This document shows, one piece after another, positions 41,535 through 48,772 of a stretch of DNA of 48,772 nucleotides; positions within the stretch are counted from its first letter, which is position 1; each line of letters starts with the position of its first letter. The stretch lies in the NCBI GenBank assembly GCA_947465645.1, contig CANIBQ010000037.1:1-48772 (forward strand), given 5' to 3'. The notes under the pieces were generated by a model. The model made no database searches. It saw nothing but the letters and a program-made list of their open reading frames with translations, and was not told the DNA's origin. The position numbers were made by a program, and so were the translations under genes. This DNA is from Acidobacteriota bacterium. GTDB lineage: Bacteria > Acidobacteriota > Vicinamibacteria > Vicinamibacterales > UBA2999.

Positions 41535-42191
41535 ATGAAGTGGATTCCGCAACGTCGCGCCATGGTTGCCGGTCTTGGCGCCACGCTCGCCGCGATGGCT
41601 ACTGGCGCCAGGCCCGTGCGCGCTCAGTCCGCCGCTGGCACGAACGGTCCTGCCCGGCACGATCAGGATAGCTGGATGGAGCAGTTGCCGGCCAAGCATC
41701 GTGTCTTCGTCGACACGGCCAGCCGGCTGGGCGGGCAGGACGGCGTGCTGTTCGCCAACAACCTGTTCAACGTCCACGAGGCGGCCTACGGCCTCAAGGC
41801 CACCGATCTGGGCATCGTCCTCTGTTTCCGCCACCAGTCGGTGGTGTACGGCTACAACGAGGCGATGTGGACGAAGTACGGGGAGGTTTTCTCGACGCGC
41901 CTCGAGCTGCCCAAGCCGATCGCGGCCAACCCGGTGAACCCCGCCGGCCCTGCCGCGGATGGTGCTCGGACAGTCGCCACGCTGGCCGACAAGGGCGCCG
42001 TCATCGCTGTGTGCGCGCAGGCCACCCGCAACATGGCCGGCCGGATCGCCACGGCGACGGGCGGGAACCAGGACGCCATCCACAAGGAGCTGCTGGCCAA
42101 CGCCGTTCGCAACGGCCGGTTCGTCCCGGCGGGCATCATCAGCGCCACGCACGCACAGGAGCTCGGATACAGCCTGCTGAGCTGTGCGTAG
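41535..42191 (+). CDS. DsrE-family-like exported protein
   Basis: 218 residues with an excellent ribosome site (AAGGAGGAAG). The N-terminus has twin arginines before a hydrophobic stretch (QRRAMVAGLGATLAAM), so Tat export is possible. The mature part shows an alpha/beta sequence with two single cysteines (IVLCFRHQSVVYGY and VIAVCAQATRNMAG), then NAVRNGRFVPAGI, a pattern I associate with DsrE-like sulfur-carrier proteins. It is 9 bp before ccoN, at the head of the oxidase/thiosulfate dehydrogenase cluster. A role in sulfur transfer fits the context but is not shown. Confidence 0.65.
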   Translation: MKWIPQRRAMVAGLGATLAAMATGARPVRAQSAAGTNGPARHDQDSWMEQLPAKHRVFVDTASRLGGQDGVLFANNLFNVHEAAYGLKATDLGIVLCFRHQSVVYGYNEAMWTKYGEVFSTRLELPKPIAANPVNPAGPAADGARTVATLADKGAVIAVCAQATRNMAGRIATATGGNQDAIHKELLANAVRNGRFVPAGIISATHAQELGYSLLSCA

Positions 42192-42200
42192 CCGTCGTTG

Positions 42201-43628
42201 ATGGCGTCCCGGGTTGAATCCCCCGCCCCCAGGGTGGAAGTGTCCCTCGTCACCGCCCATGGCCTGGCCGCGCTGGTCACGCTGCTGGCGTCGGTCACCT
42301 TCGGCATCATCGCCGCCACTGAGCTGGTGCTTCCAGACCTCTTTGGCGGCGTGTCCTGGCTGAGTTGGGGCCGCGTCCGCTATGCGCACACGCAGGGCGT
42401 GATGTTCGGCTGGCTGGGGAACGTCTTCTTTGCGTTCCTGTACCACGCCGTGCCGATCCTCTCGGGCCGGCCGGTCACTAGTGGCGCACTCGGGCGCTGG
42501 CTCTTCGCGATCTGGAACCTCGTGGTGATGGTGCCCGGCTGGATCCTTCTCCTGGCCGGCATCAGCCAGCCGCTCGAGTGGGCCGAGTTCCCCCTCGTCA
42601 TCGACGTCTTCGTCGTCGCGGCGCTCGCGGTGGCGGTCATCCAGTTCCTGCCGCCGTTCTTCCGTGACGGCGTCGAGTGGCTCTACGTGTCGAGCTGGTA
42701 CATCATCGGCGGCCTTGTGTTCACGCTGCTGGCGTACCCGATGGGCAACTTCCTGCCGGAGATGGTGCCCGGCGCCCGCGGCGCCGCGCTCAGCGGCCTG
42801 TGGATTCACGATGCGATCGGGCTGTTCGTGACACCGCTCGCGCTCGCCATCATCTATTACGTGATCCCGGCGGCCACCGGCCGGCCCATCTACAGCCATT
42901 TCCTGTCGATGCTCGGGTTCTGGCTGCTCTTCTTCGTCTACCCGCTGAACGGCACACATCACTACGTCTACTCCGTCATTCCGATGGAGGCGCAGATCGG
43001 CGCGATTGTCGCCTCGACGATTCTCGGGTTCAGCGTGCTCTTCGTCGTCGCGAACCTGCTGCTGTCGATGCGCGGCAGCGGTGTGTTTCCAGCCGACGTG
43101 GCGCTGCGGTTCGTCGGCACCAGCACGGTCTTCTATCTGCTCGTGAGCATTCAGGGCGCCCTCCAGGCGCAGATGGCGATCAATCAGGCCGTGCACTTCA
43201 CCGACTGGGTGGTCGGGCACTCACACCTGGCGATGCTCGGATTCGCGACCTTCGCCGGCGCCGGCGGCCTCGTCCACATGTGGGAGCGCCTGCCCGGCGT
43301 GCGTTTCAACCGGCGGGCGTGCGAATGGTCGTACTGGCTCCTCGCCGCGGGCGTGACGATGATGGTGGTCGACCTGACCGTGGCGGGCCTCGTCCAGGCG
43401 CAGGCGTGGCAGTCGCCCGCGCCGTGGATCGAGTCGGTGCGCGCGGCAAAGCCCTACTGGTGGATCCGGGTGCTGTCGGCGATCCCGATCGCGAGCGGCT
43501 TCGTCGCGCTGCTGATCGGCGTGACGACCGGTCCTCGCCGTGGGTTGCCCCAGGATGGCGACGACGCAGTCGACCTGCGGGGCACGGATCGGCTCGTGCC
43601 GCGGGCCGCGACGGTGGAACCCGCATGA
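42201..43628 (+). CDS. ccoN: cbb3-type cytochrome c oxidase subunit I (CcoN)
   Basis: 475 residues with about twelve membrane helices. Metal-binding histidines are visible in RYAHTQGVMFGW (low-spin heme), WIHDAIGLFVTPLALAIIYY (CuB), NGTHHYVYSVIP (CuB pair) and HFTDWVVGHSHLAMLGF (hemes). The fold is that of C-type heme-copper oxidases, which have high oxygen affinity. The usual WxYGHNAV active-site sequence reads WIHDAIG here, so it belongs to a diverged subgroup. The ATG at 42201 is preferred over the preceding TTG. The stop overlaps the next gene by ATGA. Confidence 0.88.
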   Translation: MASRVESPAPRVEVSLVTAHGLAALVTLLASVTFGIIAATELVLPDLFGGVSWLSWGRVRYAHTQGVMFGWLGNVFFAFLYHAVPILSGRPVTSGALGRWLFAIWNLVVMVPGWILLLAGISQPLEWAEFPLVIDVFVVAALAVAVIQFLPPFFRDGVEWLYVSSWYIIGGLVFTLLAYPMGNFLPEMVPGARGAALSGLWIHDAIGLFVTPLALAIIYYVIPAATGRPIYSHFLSMLGFWLLFFVYPLNGTHHYVYSVIPMEAQIGAIVASTILGFSVLFVVANLLLSMRGSGVFPADVALRFVGTSTVFYLLVSIQGALQAQMAINQAVHFTDWVVGHSHLAMLGFATFAGAGGLVHMWERLPGVRFNRRACEWSYWLLAAGVTMMVVDLTVAGLVQAQAWQSPAPWIESVRAAKPYWWIRVLSAIPIASGFVALLIGVTTGPRRGLPQDGDDAVDLRGTDRLVPRAATVEPA

Positions 43629-44851
43629 GCGTCGGCACCGGACGCGCGCTCCGCATGGCGTACCTGGTGGCCGGCGTGGCGGGCATTGGATTCTTTCTGA
43701 TGTCGGTGCTGCTGCTCGGCTACTGGCCCGGCCGGGTCCTCGAAGAGCAGACGCGCCGGATGTCGCCCGGCAGCCCGCTGGGCCTCAGCGTCGCCGAGCA
43801 GCGCGGCCGCGACGTGTACGCCCGCGAAGGATGCGCGTACTGCCACACGCAGCAGGTCCGCTATCTCGACGCCGACACCGTGCGGTTCGGCGCGCCGACG
43901 CTGGCGTGGGAGACGCAGTTCGACTACCCCCATCTCTGGGGCACGCGGCGCATCGGCCCCGACCTGTCGCGCGCGTCCGGCACGCGTCCTGCGGACTGGC
44001 ATTACCTGCACCTCTACTCGCCGCGGGCGGTGGTGCCTGATTCCGTCATGCCGTCGTATCGATCGCTTTTCGACGACGCCCCCGACCGTCCGCGCCAGGA
44101 GGCGCGCGATCTCGTGGCTTACCTGGAGACGCTCGGGCGTGCGCGTGAGCTGGCCGGGCCCGAGGGCGAAGCGCACGCCCGGGAGGCGTGCGACTGCCCC
44201 GACGACCACATGGCGCAGATGGCGTTTTCCGTGACGCCGGTGAACGGGAGCCCGGCGCGAGCGCGCCGCGGCGAGTACCCATCGCTGCCCGCCGCGGCGG
44301 ATCTCGAACGGGGGAAGACGCTGTTCGCGGCCGATTGCGCGGCGTGCCACGGACCTGGCGGCAGGGGCGACGGTCCTGGGGCCGCCGCGCTGGTGCCGCG
44401 ACCGTCGAATCTGGCGGAGCACCGGTACTCGTCCGACCGCCTGAGCGAGGTGCTGTGGAACGGAAGCGTCGGCACGGCCATGTCCGGATGGCGCGATCGC
44501 CAGGTCAGCGACCTGGCGGCGATCGCGGCCGCCGTGCAGTCGCTCTCGGACGTCGAGCGCACGGACGGGCCGCCGGAGGCCGTGCTCGCGTCCGGCGCGC
44601 GCGTGTACGAAGCCAACTGCGTCCAGTGTCACGGGGTCAACGGCGATGGCCGCGGGACGGCGGTCGCGGAGCTCGTGGTCGCGCCGACCGACTTCCGGCG
44701 GCAGCAGGCAAGCCTCGACGCCACGCTGCGCGCCATGCGCGAAGGGATGATCGGCACGCGGATGGCCGTGTGGACCGACCGCCTGGAGGCCGACGAGATC
44801 CTGGCCGTCGCACACTACGTGCGCAATCTGTACGAGGAACAACCCCGGTGA
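43625..44851 (+). CDS. Fused CcoO/CcoP-like tri-heme cytochrome c subunit
   Basis: 408 residues. An N-terminal membrane helix is followed by a CcoO-like domain with heme motif CAYCH (Cys70, Cys73, His74) and the CcoO-specific WGTRRIGPDLSR, with Met142 as likely distal ligand. Two further class I cytochrome domains follow, CAACH (238-242) and CVQCH (332-336), with GTAMSGW and GTRMAVW as Met ligands, matching the two hemes of CcoP. The usual separate CcoO and CcoP genes are thus joined in one chain, without a second membrane anchor. It overlaps ccoN and the following small gene by 4 bp each. Confidence 0.9.
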   Translation: MSVGTGRALRMAYLVAGVAGIGFFLMSVLLLGYWPGRVLEEQTRRMSPGSPLGLSVAEQRGRDVYAREGCAYCHTQQVRYLDADTVRFGAPTLAWETQFDYPHLWGTRRIGPDLSRASGTRPADWHYLHLYSPRAVVPDSVMPSYRSLFDDAPDRPRQEARDLVAYLETLGRARELAGPEGEAHAREACDCPDDHMAQMAFSVTPVNGSPARARRGEYPSLPAAADLERGKTLFAADCAACHGPGGRGDGPGAAALVPRPSNLAEHRYSSDRLSEVLWNGSVGTAMSGWRDRQVSDLAAIAAAVQSLSDVERTDGPPEAVLASGARVYEANCVQCHGVNGDGRGTAVAELVVAPTDFRRQQASLDATLRAMREGMIGTRMAVWTDRLEADEILAVAHYVRNLYEEQPR

Positions 44852-45009
44852 TCAGCAATATCATCGTCATCGCGTCGCTGGTGTTCAGCGTGGTGTTCCT
44901 GGTGGCCTGGTGCTGCTCTCCGGCGCTGCGGCGCGCCGTGGAACGGCCGAAGTATGATTTCCTCACCAGAGTCCGGCAGCACGACCAGGTGCGCCGGCGG
45001 CATTCGTAG
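44848..45009 (+). CDS. Small membrane subunit, CcoQ-like
   Basis: 53 codons from a GTG that overlaps the previous stop (GTGA). One hydrophobic helix (IIVIASLVFSVVFLVAWCCS) is followed by a basic tail with PKYDFLTRV. Size, topology and place inside the cbb3 operon fit the small accessory subunit CcoQ, which stabilises the complex. The sequence is too short and variable to prove homology. Confidence 0.6.
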   Translation: MISNIIVIASLVFSVVFLVAWCCSPALRRAVERPKYDFLTRVRQHDQVRRRHS

Positions 45010-45018
45010 AGGGCGCTG

Positions 45019-45972
45019 ATGAGGCAATTCACCCGGCACGAACTGCTGATCGCCGTCGTCGGCGGCGCCGCGATCGGTGCGCTCGTCCTCGCCTTCGCGC
45101 TGTACGGTCAGCAGCGCGCGGACGCGGCCGGCGTGCCCGCGATCGCCACCGAAGAGTACGGACGCCGGCTCATCAACGACACCGCCCGCCTGATCGGACC
45201 GGATCACGAAGACCCTGCGATGCGCTACTCCGGCAGCCGGCTGGCCTGCGCGTCGTGTCATCTCGGCGGCGGCACCGATCCCGGCATGCTGGCGCTGGTC
45301 GAGTCCGCCGACCTGTATCCGCGGTACTCGGGCCGCGACGGCGGCGAGCGCGACCTCTTCGACCGCATCAACGGCTGCATGACGCGGAGCATGAACGGCC
45401 GCCCGATGCCGCGAAACACCCCCGAGATGATCGCGATGGTCGGCTACGTGGAGTCGCTCGGCGACCGGTTCAAAGGCACGGGCACCAGCCTGCGCAAGGC
45501 AAGCGATCCGCCCGCGTTTGTGAGACCCGAGCGCGCCGCAGATCTCGACGCAGGCGAACAGGTCTTCAAGACACGCTGCGCGATCTGCCACGGGGCCGAC
45601 GGCCTGGGCCTTCGCGCGTCCACCAGCCCGCAGGACGGCTACGTGTTCCCACCGCTCTGGGGATCCGACAGCTTCAACGACGGCGCCGGCATGGCGCGCG
45701 TGCTCACCGCCGCGCGTTTCATCAAGGCGCGGATGCCGCTTGGCGAGCCGACGCTGACGAGTGACGAAGCGTTCGACGTCGCGGGCTACTTCAACGCGCA
45801 GCCACGGCCACAGATGGAGAATCTGGAGCAGGACTATCCGAAGCGGGCGGAGAAGCCGATCGACAGCCCGTACGGTCCATACGCCGACCCCTTCCCTCTG
45901 GACCAGCACAGGTTCGGGCCGTTCAAGCCGATCGAGGACTACTACAAGGCCCAGAAGGCCGCGCGCCCGTAG
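45019..45972 (+). CDS. tsdA: Thiosulfate dehydrogenase (TsdA-like) diheme cytochrome
   Basis: 317 residues with an N-terminal membrane anchor or uncleaved signal. The first heme site is CASCHLGGGTDPG (Cys77, Cys80, His81) after YGRRLINDTARLIGP, and the segment DRINGCMTRSMNGRPMP supplies Cys120, the place of the unusual cysteine distal ligand in TsdA. The second heme is CAICHG (Cys187-His191). TsdA couples two thiosulfates to tetrathionate. Located 9 bp after the CcoQ-like gene, it could pass electrons straight to the fused cytochrome subunit. The C-terminal 35 residues have no recognised motif. Confidence 0.82.
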   Translation: MRQFTRHELLIAVVGGAAIGALVLAFALYGQQRADAAGVPAIATEEYGRRLINDTARLIGPDHEDPAMRYSGSRLACASCHLGGGTDPGMLALVESADLYPRYSGRDGGERDLFDRINGCMTRSMNGRPMPRNTPEMIAMVGYVESLGDRFKGTGTSLRKASDPPAFVRPERAADLDAGEQVFKTRCAICHGADGLGLRASTSPQDGYVFPPLWGSDSFNDGAGMARVLTAARFIKARMPLGEPTLTSDEAFDVAGYFNAQPRPQMENLEQDYPKRAEKPIDSPYGPYADPFPLDQHRFGPFKPIEDYYKAQKAARP

Positions 45973-45989
45973 CCATCCCCAGCGGGACC

Positions 45990-46784
45990 ATGGGTGCGAA
46001 CGTGATCGCGGCAGCCCTCGTTCCTGGCCTGGTGATTGGCCTGGCACTCGGGCTGCTGGGCGGCGGTGGATCCATCCTCACGGTTCCCGTCTTCGTGTAT
46101 ATCCTCGGCTTCGATCCCAAGCCGGCTATTGCCATGAGTCTCGCCGTGGTCGGCGTCACCAGTGCACTCGGCACGGCGGGCCATTGGCGAAAGGGCAACG
46201 TCAACGTCCGCATCGCCCTCGTGTTTGGCGGCGTGGCCATGCTTGGCACGTTGCTCGGAGTTCGAGTGTCGCGACTCGTGCCGGGGACGACACAGTTGAT
46301 CATCTTTGGAACCGCCATGTTGGCCGCGGCGGTGTTCATGTTCAGGGGACGTCCCGCGGGTGACGCGCATTGCGCCGACGGCGTGGCGCCGCCCGTGGTG
46401 TCGGCGCGAAGGGTTGTGCCGGGAGGTCTGTTCGTCGGCGTGCTCACCGGACTCGTGGGTGTGGGAGGCGGCTTCCTGATCGTTCCGGCATTGGTCCTGA
46501 TGCGGATGTCCCTGCGCGAAGCCGTCGGCACGTCGCTGTTGATCATCACCGGCACGTGCCTCTCCGGATTCCTCGGGTACCTCGGCCAGGTGACGCTCGA
46601 CTGGACCGCGATGGCGCTGGTGTCGGCAGGCACGCTCCCTGGGATCGCACTGGGAGGCTACCTGCATCAATTCGTCCCGCAGTCGGTCCTCAGGCGCGCA
46701 TTCGCGGTGTTCCTCGTGATCATGGCCGCATTCATCTTGATCGAGAACCTTGGGCCGCTCTCGGCCGTGTCACGCGGTCACTAA
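45990..46784 (+). CDS. TauE/SafE family sulfite/anion exporter (second copy)
   Basis: 264 residues with about seven to eight helices. Two internal repeats carry the glycine-rich turns GLALGLLGGGGSILTVPVFV and VGVLTGLVGVGGGFLIVPAL, the family signature. It is a different subgroup from the copy at 152-1027. It closes the DsrE/cbb3/TsdA cluster with a 17-bp gap, so export of a sulfur oxyanion made during thiosulfate oxidation, or import of one, is plausible. Direction is not shown by sequence. Confidence 0.88.
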   Translation: MGANVIAAALVPGLVIGLALGLLGGGGSILTVPVFVYILGFDPKPAIAMSLAVVGVTSALGTAGHWRKGNVNVRIALVFGGVAMLGTLLGVRVSRLVPGTTQLIIFGTAMLAAAVFMFRGRPAGDAHCADGVAPPVVSARRVVPGGLFVGVLTGLVGVGGGFLIVPALVLMRMSLREAVGTSLLIITGTCLSGFLGYLGQVTLDWTAMALVSAGTLPGIALGGYLHQFVPQSVLRRAFAVFLVIMAAFILIENLGPLSAVSRGH

Positions 46785-46880
46785 GACGATCAGCAGCAGC
46801 CCGACGGCCGGTCTTTCGCTCCATGCGTGACTGCCGCACGGCGGCATAGCGCTCCGCCGGGGGGAACTGGCAATCAGCCG

Positions 46881-47094
46881 TTAAACGAAGAACGTCGCTC
46901 CCTGACCGGGGCCAGGGCTGGAGACGGCGACAGATCCTCCGTGTAGTTCCGCGAGGTGGCGGACGATGGCAAGGCCGAGCCCGAGTCCGCCATGCTGACG
47001 GCTGGGCGTGCCGTCGAGCTGAGTGAAACGCTCGAACACATGCGGGAGGAACTCGGGGGTAATACCTTCACCGGTGTCGCGCACGTTCAACAGA
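46881..47094 (-). pseudogene. C-terminal fragment of a sensor histidine kinase
   Basis: The last 71 codons of a GHKL kinase: [20 protein letters not shown] (N/G1 box), [16 protein letters not shown], then [20 protein letters not shown] (G2 box) to the stop. No DHp, HAMP or sensor domain is found upstream in any frame. The gene is thus truncated from its 5' side. Bases 46785-46880 between the exporter and this fragment show nothing. Confidence 0.7.
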
Positions 47095-47230
47095 CATCGG
47101 AAGGCTCGACGACTGGATGCGGTAGTTCGAGCCCGGCGTCTATGAGCTGCTGAAAGTGAGTCCTGAGCCACAACTCGTCTCGCTCGTCCGGTGTGAGTCG
47201 AGGCGATTCCCACGCGACGATCTTGCGCAT
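47087..47230 (-). CDS. Possible small ORF of unknown function
   Basis: 47 codons from ATG 47230 to TGA 47087. The sequence is not obviously random ([20 protein letters not shown], then [19 protein letters not shown]) and reads like a compact helical protein or the start of one. No ribosome site is seen. It abuts the kinase fragment in a different frame, so it may itself be a broken gene fused to that fragment by deletion. Confidence 0.3.
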   Translation of the reverse strand: MRKIVAWESPRLTPDERDELWLRTHFQQLIDAGLELPHPVVEPSDVC

Positions 47231-47337
47231 CGTGACGACGATGCCATCGTCGCGAGACGGCGGTCAACACGAGAGATCGCTGCGCGACCGCCTGCATCGC
47301 CTTCCTGACAATACGAGTGTTGGGATTGTTCTCAATC

Positions 47338-47378
47338 GTCGTAGGCAGGCTACGACAATAATGATTTTCTAAAAATCA
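47338..47378. other. Two adjacent palindromes in an AT-richer spacer
   Basis: GTCGTAG-GCAGG-CTACGAC (47338-47356) and TGATTTT-CTA-AAAATCA (47362-47378) lie in an AT-richer stretch, the lowest-GC segment of this end of the window. They follow the HipA gene by about 100 bp on its strand. No T-run of terminator quality is present. The rest of 47231-47469 shows no gene. Confidence 0.4.
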
Positions 47379-47469
47379 CTGCCACGGCTCTCCAGGAATT
47401 CTTTCGATCAATTGCGATGAAACGATGGGCGCTTCGGCGGCTGAACGAGGAGAGATTGATGTCAATCAT

Positions 47470-48708
47470 CTACTTCGTGCTCGTCCTGGCCAGGCGTTCG
47501 GCCCTTGATGCGATGAATACCGCGTACTCCTTGAGGGCTGAGGCGTCCAGAACAGCCAGTGCGGGACTATCCGGTAGAAGGGACACCTGCGCGACCACGG
47601 CGTCGGAGAGTTCCTTCACACGCCGGCGAACGAACGAAGCCGCCAACCCGATGTCGTCGGCAAACGCCGGCCAGGTCGCAGGACCGATCTCCTCCAACGT
47701 CGCCCGCGTCGCAATCTTCATGGCAAGGTTCGGCGACAGGTCCGGATAGGCGACCGTCGAGAGGAGGTCATAGAACGGGGCGAGAGTCACACCAGCGGCC
47801 TGGTACAACAGACTGAAGTTCTTTCCATGAGCATCGGCGTTGCCGACGATCAGGTTGAAGATGGCTGCGTCGAGGAGGGCCAGCACCGCGACGGCTGGAA
47901 CCGCCGTCACTCGACGGAGCAAGTCGAAGCCAGTCTTGAACGTCGGACCGCCTTCGGCCGCGTACTTCCGCTCTGGCGGAATGCCAAGCGCCTGGCAGAA
48001 GTCCTCCTGATGCAGCCGGTGCGCCCGTCCGCTTGCGTCGAACTGGCGGTCGTAGCGGGTGACCAACAGGTATGACCGTCCACCCACAATCCGCGCGGCG
48101 ACGTGCGCCACCGGCAGCCCTACCGAGGCGGCCAGCGTCATCACCAGCCCTTCGTTCTCTGTTGTGTGCGGGAACCGCGTGATGGCCGGCTTCAAGATGT
48201 ACGTCGTGGGCTGCCCGGGCGCCGGCAGGGCCACGCGGTCATCAACCAGAACGACGGGCAACTTTGTCTGCGCGCCAGCCAGTGAGAGCCGCAGCCCCTC
48301 TCGACCGGCGAGCAACGGGCGCTTCGGGAGCGTATCCAGCAGGTCAATCAGTTCGTCGTCGCTGAGCGGACGCGGCGTTTCCGTCGGCTCCGGCGTTGGC
48401 GGCACTGCGCCTTCTGGCCAGAGTGACAGGGAGCCGGCGACATCGCCACCCAGTGCATCGAGGAACGCGAAGTCGTTACCCGTTGAGATGCCAAGGGCTC
48501 CGGCAATCATGTCTCGCTGTGACTCCTCGGGCAGGAGTCCCGCGAAGAACGGGCGGCACTGGCTCTGTCTGAACGGTTGCTCCTGTTTGGGCAGAGAGAA
48601 TGAGATCGGCGAACGGGTGGCGTAGAGGTCCACCCGATGCCGGCGGCTCAGGACATAGGCGGCCGCCAGACCGGAGATACCCGCCCCGATGACCGCGCTG
48701 GTCTTCAT
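47470..48708 (-). CDS. hipA: HipA-type serine/threonine kinase with a replaced N-terminus
   Basis: 412 residues from ATG 48708. Residues 1-30 are a dinucleotide-binding motif typical of FAD amine oxidases (AVIGAGISGLAAAYVLSRRH, then RVDLY). From about residue 33 the chain is HipA: FRQSQCRPFFAGLLPEESQR and ALGGDVAGSLSLW of the N-subdomain, the nucleotide loop GAQTKLPVV, ILKP lysine, catalytic NADAHGKN and the metal motif YDLLST. HipA toxins phosphorylate tRNA synthetases or other targets. The first ~45 residues of normal HipA are missing and replaced. No hipB antitoxin gene is adjacent in the window. A stop-free extension to 48759 lies upstream but the promoter suggests it is not translated. 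Confidence 0.85.
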   Translation of the reverse strand: MKTSAVIGAGISGLAAAYVLSRRHRVDLYATRSPISFSLPKQEQPFRQSQCRPFFAGLLPEESQRDMIAGALGISTGNDFAFLDALGGDVAGSLSLWPEGAVPPTPEPTETPRPLSDDELIDLLDTLPKRPLLAGREGLRLSLAGAQTKLPVVLVDDRVALPAPGQPTTYILKPAITRFPHTTENEGLVMTLAASVGLPVAHVAARIVGGRSYLLVTRYDRQFDASGRAHRLHQEDFCQALGIPPERKYAAEGGPTFKTGFDLLRRVTAVPAVAVLALLDAAIFNLIVGNADAHGKNFSLLYQAAGVTLAPFYDLLSTVAYPDLSPNLAMKIATRATLEEIGPATWPAFADDIGLAASFVRRRVKELSDAVVAQVSLLPDSPALAVLDASALKEYAVFIASRAERLARTSTK

Positions 48709-48717
48709 GCCCGCCAA

Positions 48718-48747
48718 GAAATACCAGCACTGTCTGAATAGTGTCAA
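48718..48747 (-). promoter_or_regulatory. Putative promoter/operator of the hipA gene
   Basis: On the minus strand TTGACA (48747-48742) is a perfect -35, and TATTTC (48723-48718) a weak -10 at 18 bp. The spacer holds an imperfect palindrome (CACTATTCAGACAGTG), of the TGTTCNGACA-like kind I associate with XRE/HipB operators. Transcription would start close to the ATG at 48708. Confidence 0.45.
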
Positions 48748-48772
48748 GTCTTTGTCCATGACAAGTCATTAA

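Noticed and set aside
41448..43220. A 590-codon minus-strand open frame across the DsrE-like and ccoN genes
   Set aside because: Charge-rich shadow with no domain; the plus-strand genes have ribosome sites and family motifs.
42677..44851. A 724-codon plus-strand open frame
   Set aside because: Only the part after 43625 is real (the tri-heme subunit); the first 316 codons are a shadow of ccoN.

Overview
The window is GC-rich bacterial chromosomal DNA with dense coding, many exported proteins and many decaying gene fragments. The protein set suggests a soil or sediment Acidobacteriota, most likely of the Vicinamibacteria type. The pointers are two large DUF5916/CBM9-type outer-membrane proteins, a tannase-family esterase, paired secreted proteins with a PDL(Q/R)G(I/V)W motif, FHA/SpoIIE signalling and palindromic intergenic elements. 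This taxonomic call is inference from gene content; no rRNA gene or phylogenetic marker is present.

Region 1 (1-7140) is a sulfur assimilation locus. A TauE/SafE-type exporter, a TonB-dependent receptor that lacks its plug domain, and an Rrf2 regulator lie on the minus strand. Divergent to them is cysD-cysN-cysH on the plus strand (ATP sulfurylase and an APS-reductase-type CysH). Between the regulator and cysD sits a compact control region: an inverted repeat, a very short ORF coding a peptide with five cysteines (including Cys-Cys-Cys), and an intrinsic terminator directly before cysD. This looks like a cysteine-responsive attenuator stacked on Rrf2 control and is the most interesting signal in the window. 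A small CxxC thioredoxin-like protein converges on cysH.

Region 2 (7200-16205) holds mostly single exported or metabolic genes: a serine beta-lactamase-like hydrolase with a tiny acidic protein, a family 3 solute-binding protein, a secreted-protein/matrixin-lectin protease pair, an SGNH hydrolase, an Fsr-like MFS pump and an amidohydrolase. Relics of a gluconolactonase-like gene, a transporter C-terminus and a GxxExxY gene lie between them.

Region 3 (16206-30826) carries two DUF5916 outer-membrane proteins, a beta-propeller gene split by an in-frame TGA, an APC permease, a pair of paralogous secreted proteins, a lipoprotein joining cytochrome c to a Vgb-like propeller, an MBL-fold hydrolase and a tannase-family esterase. 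Scrambled remains of nrfH and nrfA follow at 30.9-31.2 kb.

Region 4 (31341-38714) is a CusCBA-type copper/silver RND efflux operon followed by a Met-rich periplasmic protein and a previously easy-to-miss 42-residue Met-rich membrane peptide. Region 5 (39156-41154) is an RsbU/RsbV/RsbW-like partner-switching module without a sigma factor. Region 6 (41535-46784) combines a DsrE-like protein, a cbb3-type oxidase with a fused tri-heme CcoO/P subunit, a small CcoQ-like subunit, a TsdA-like thiosulfate dehydrogenase and a second TauE exporter, which together read as a thiosulfate-to-oxygen respiratory unit. Region 7 (46881-48772) ends with a histidine-kinase remnant and a HipA kinase whose N-terminus has been replaced by an FAD-oxidoreductase-like Rossmann segment.
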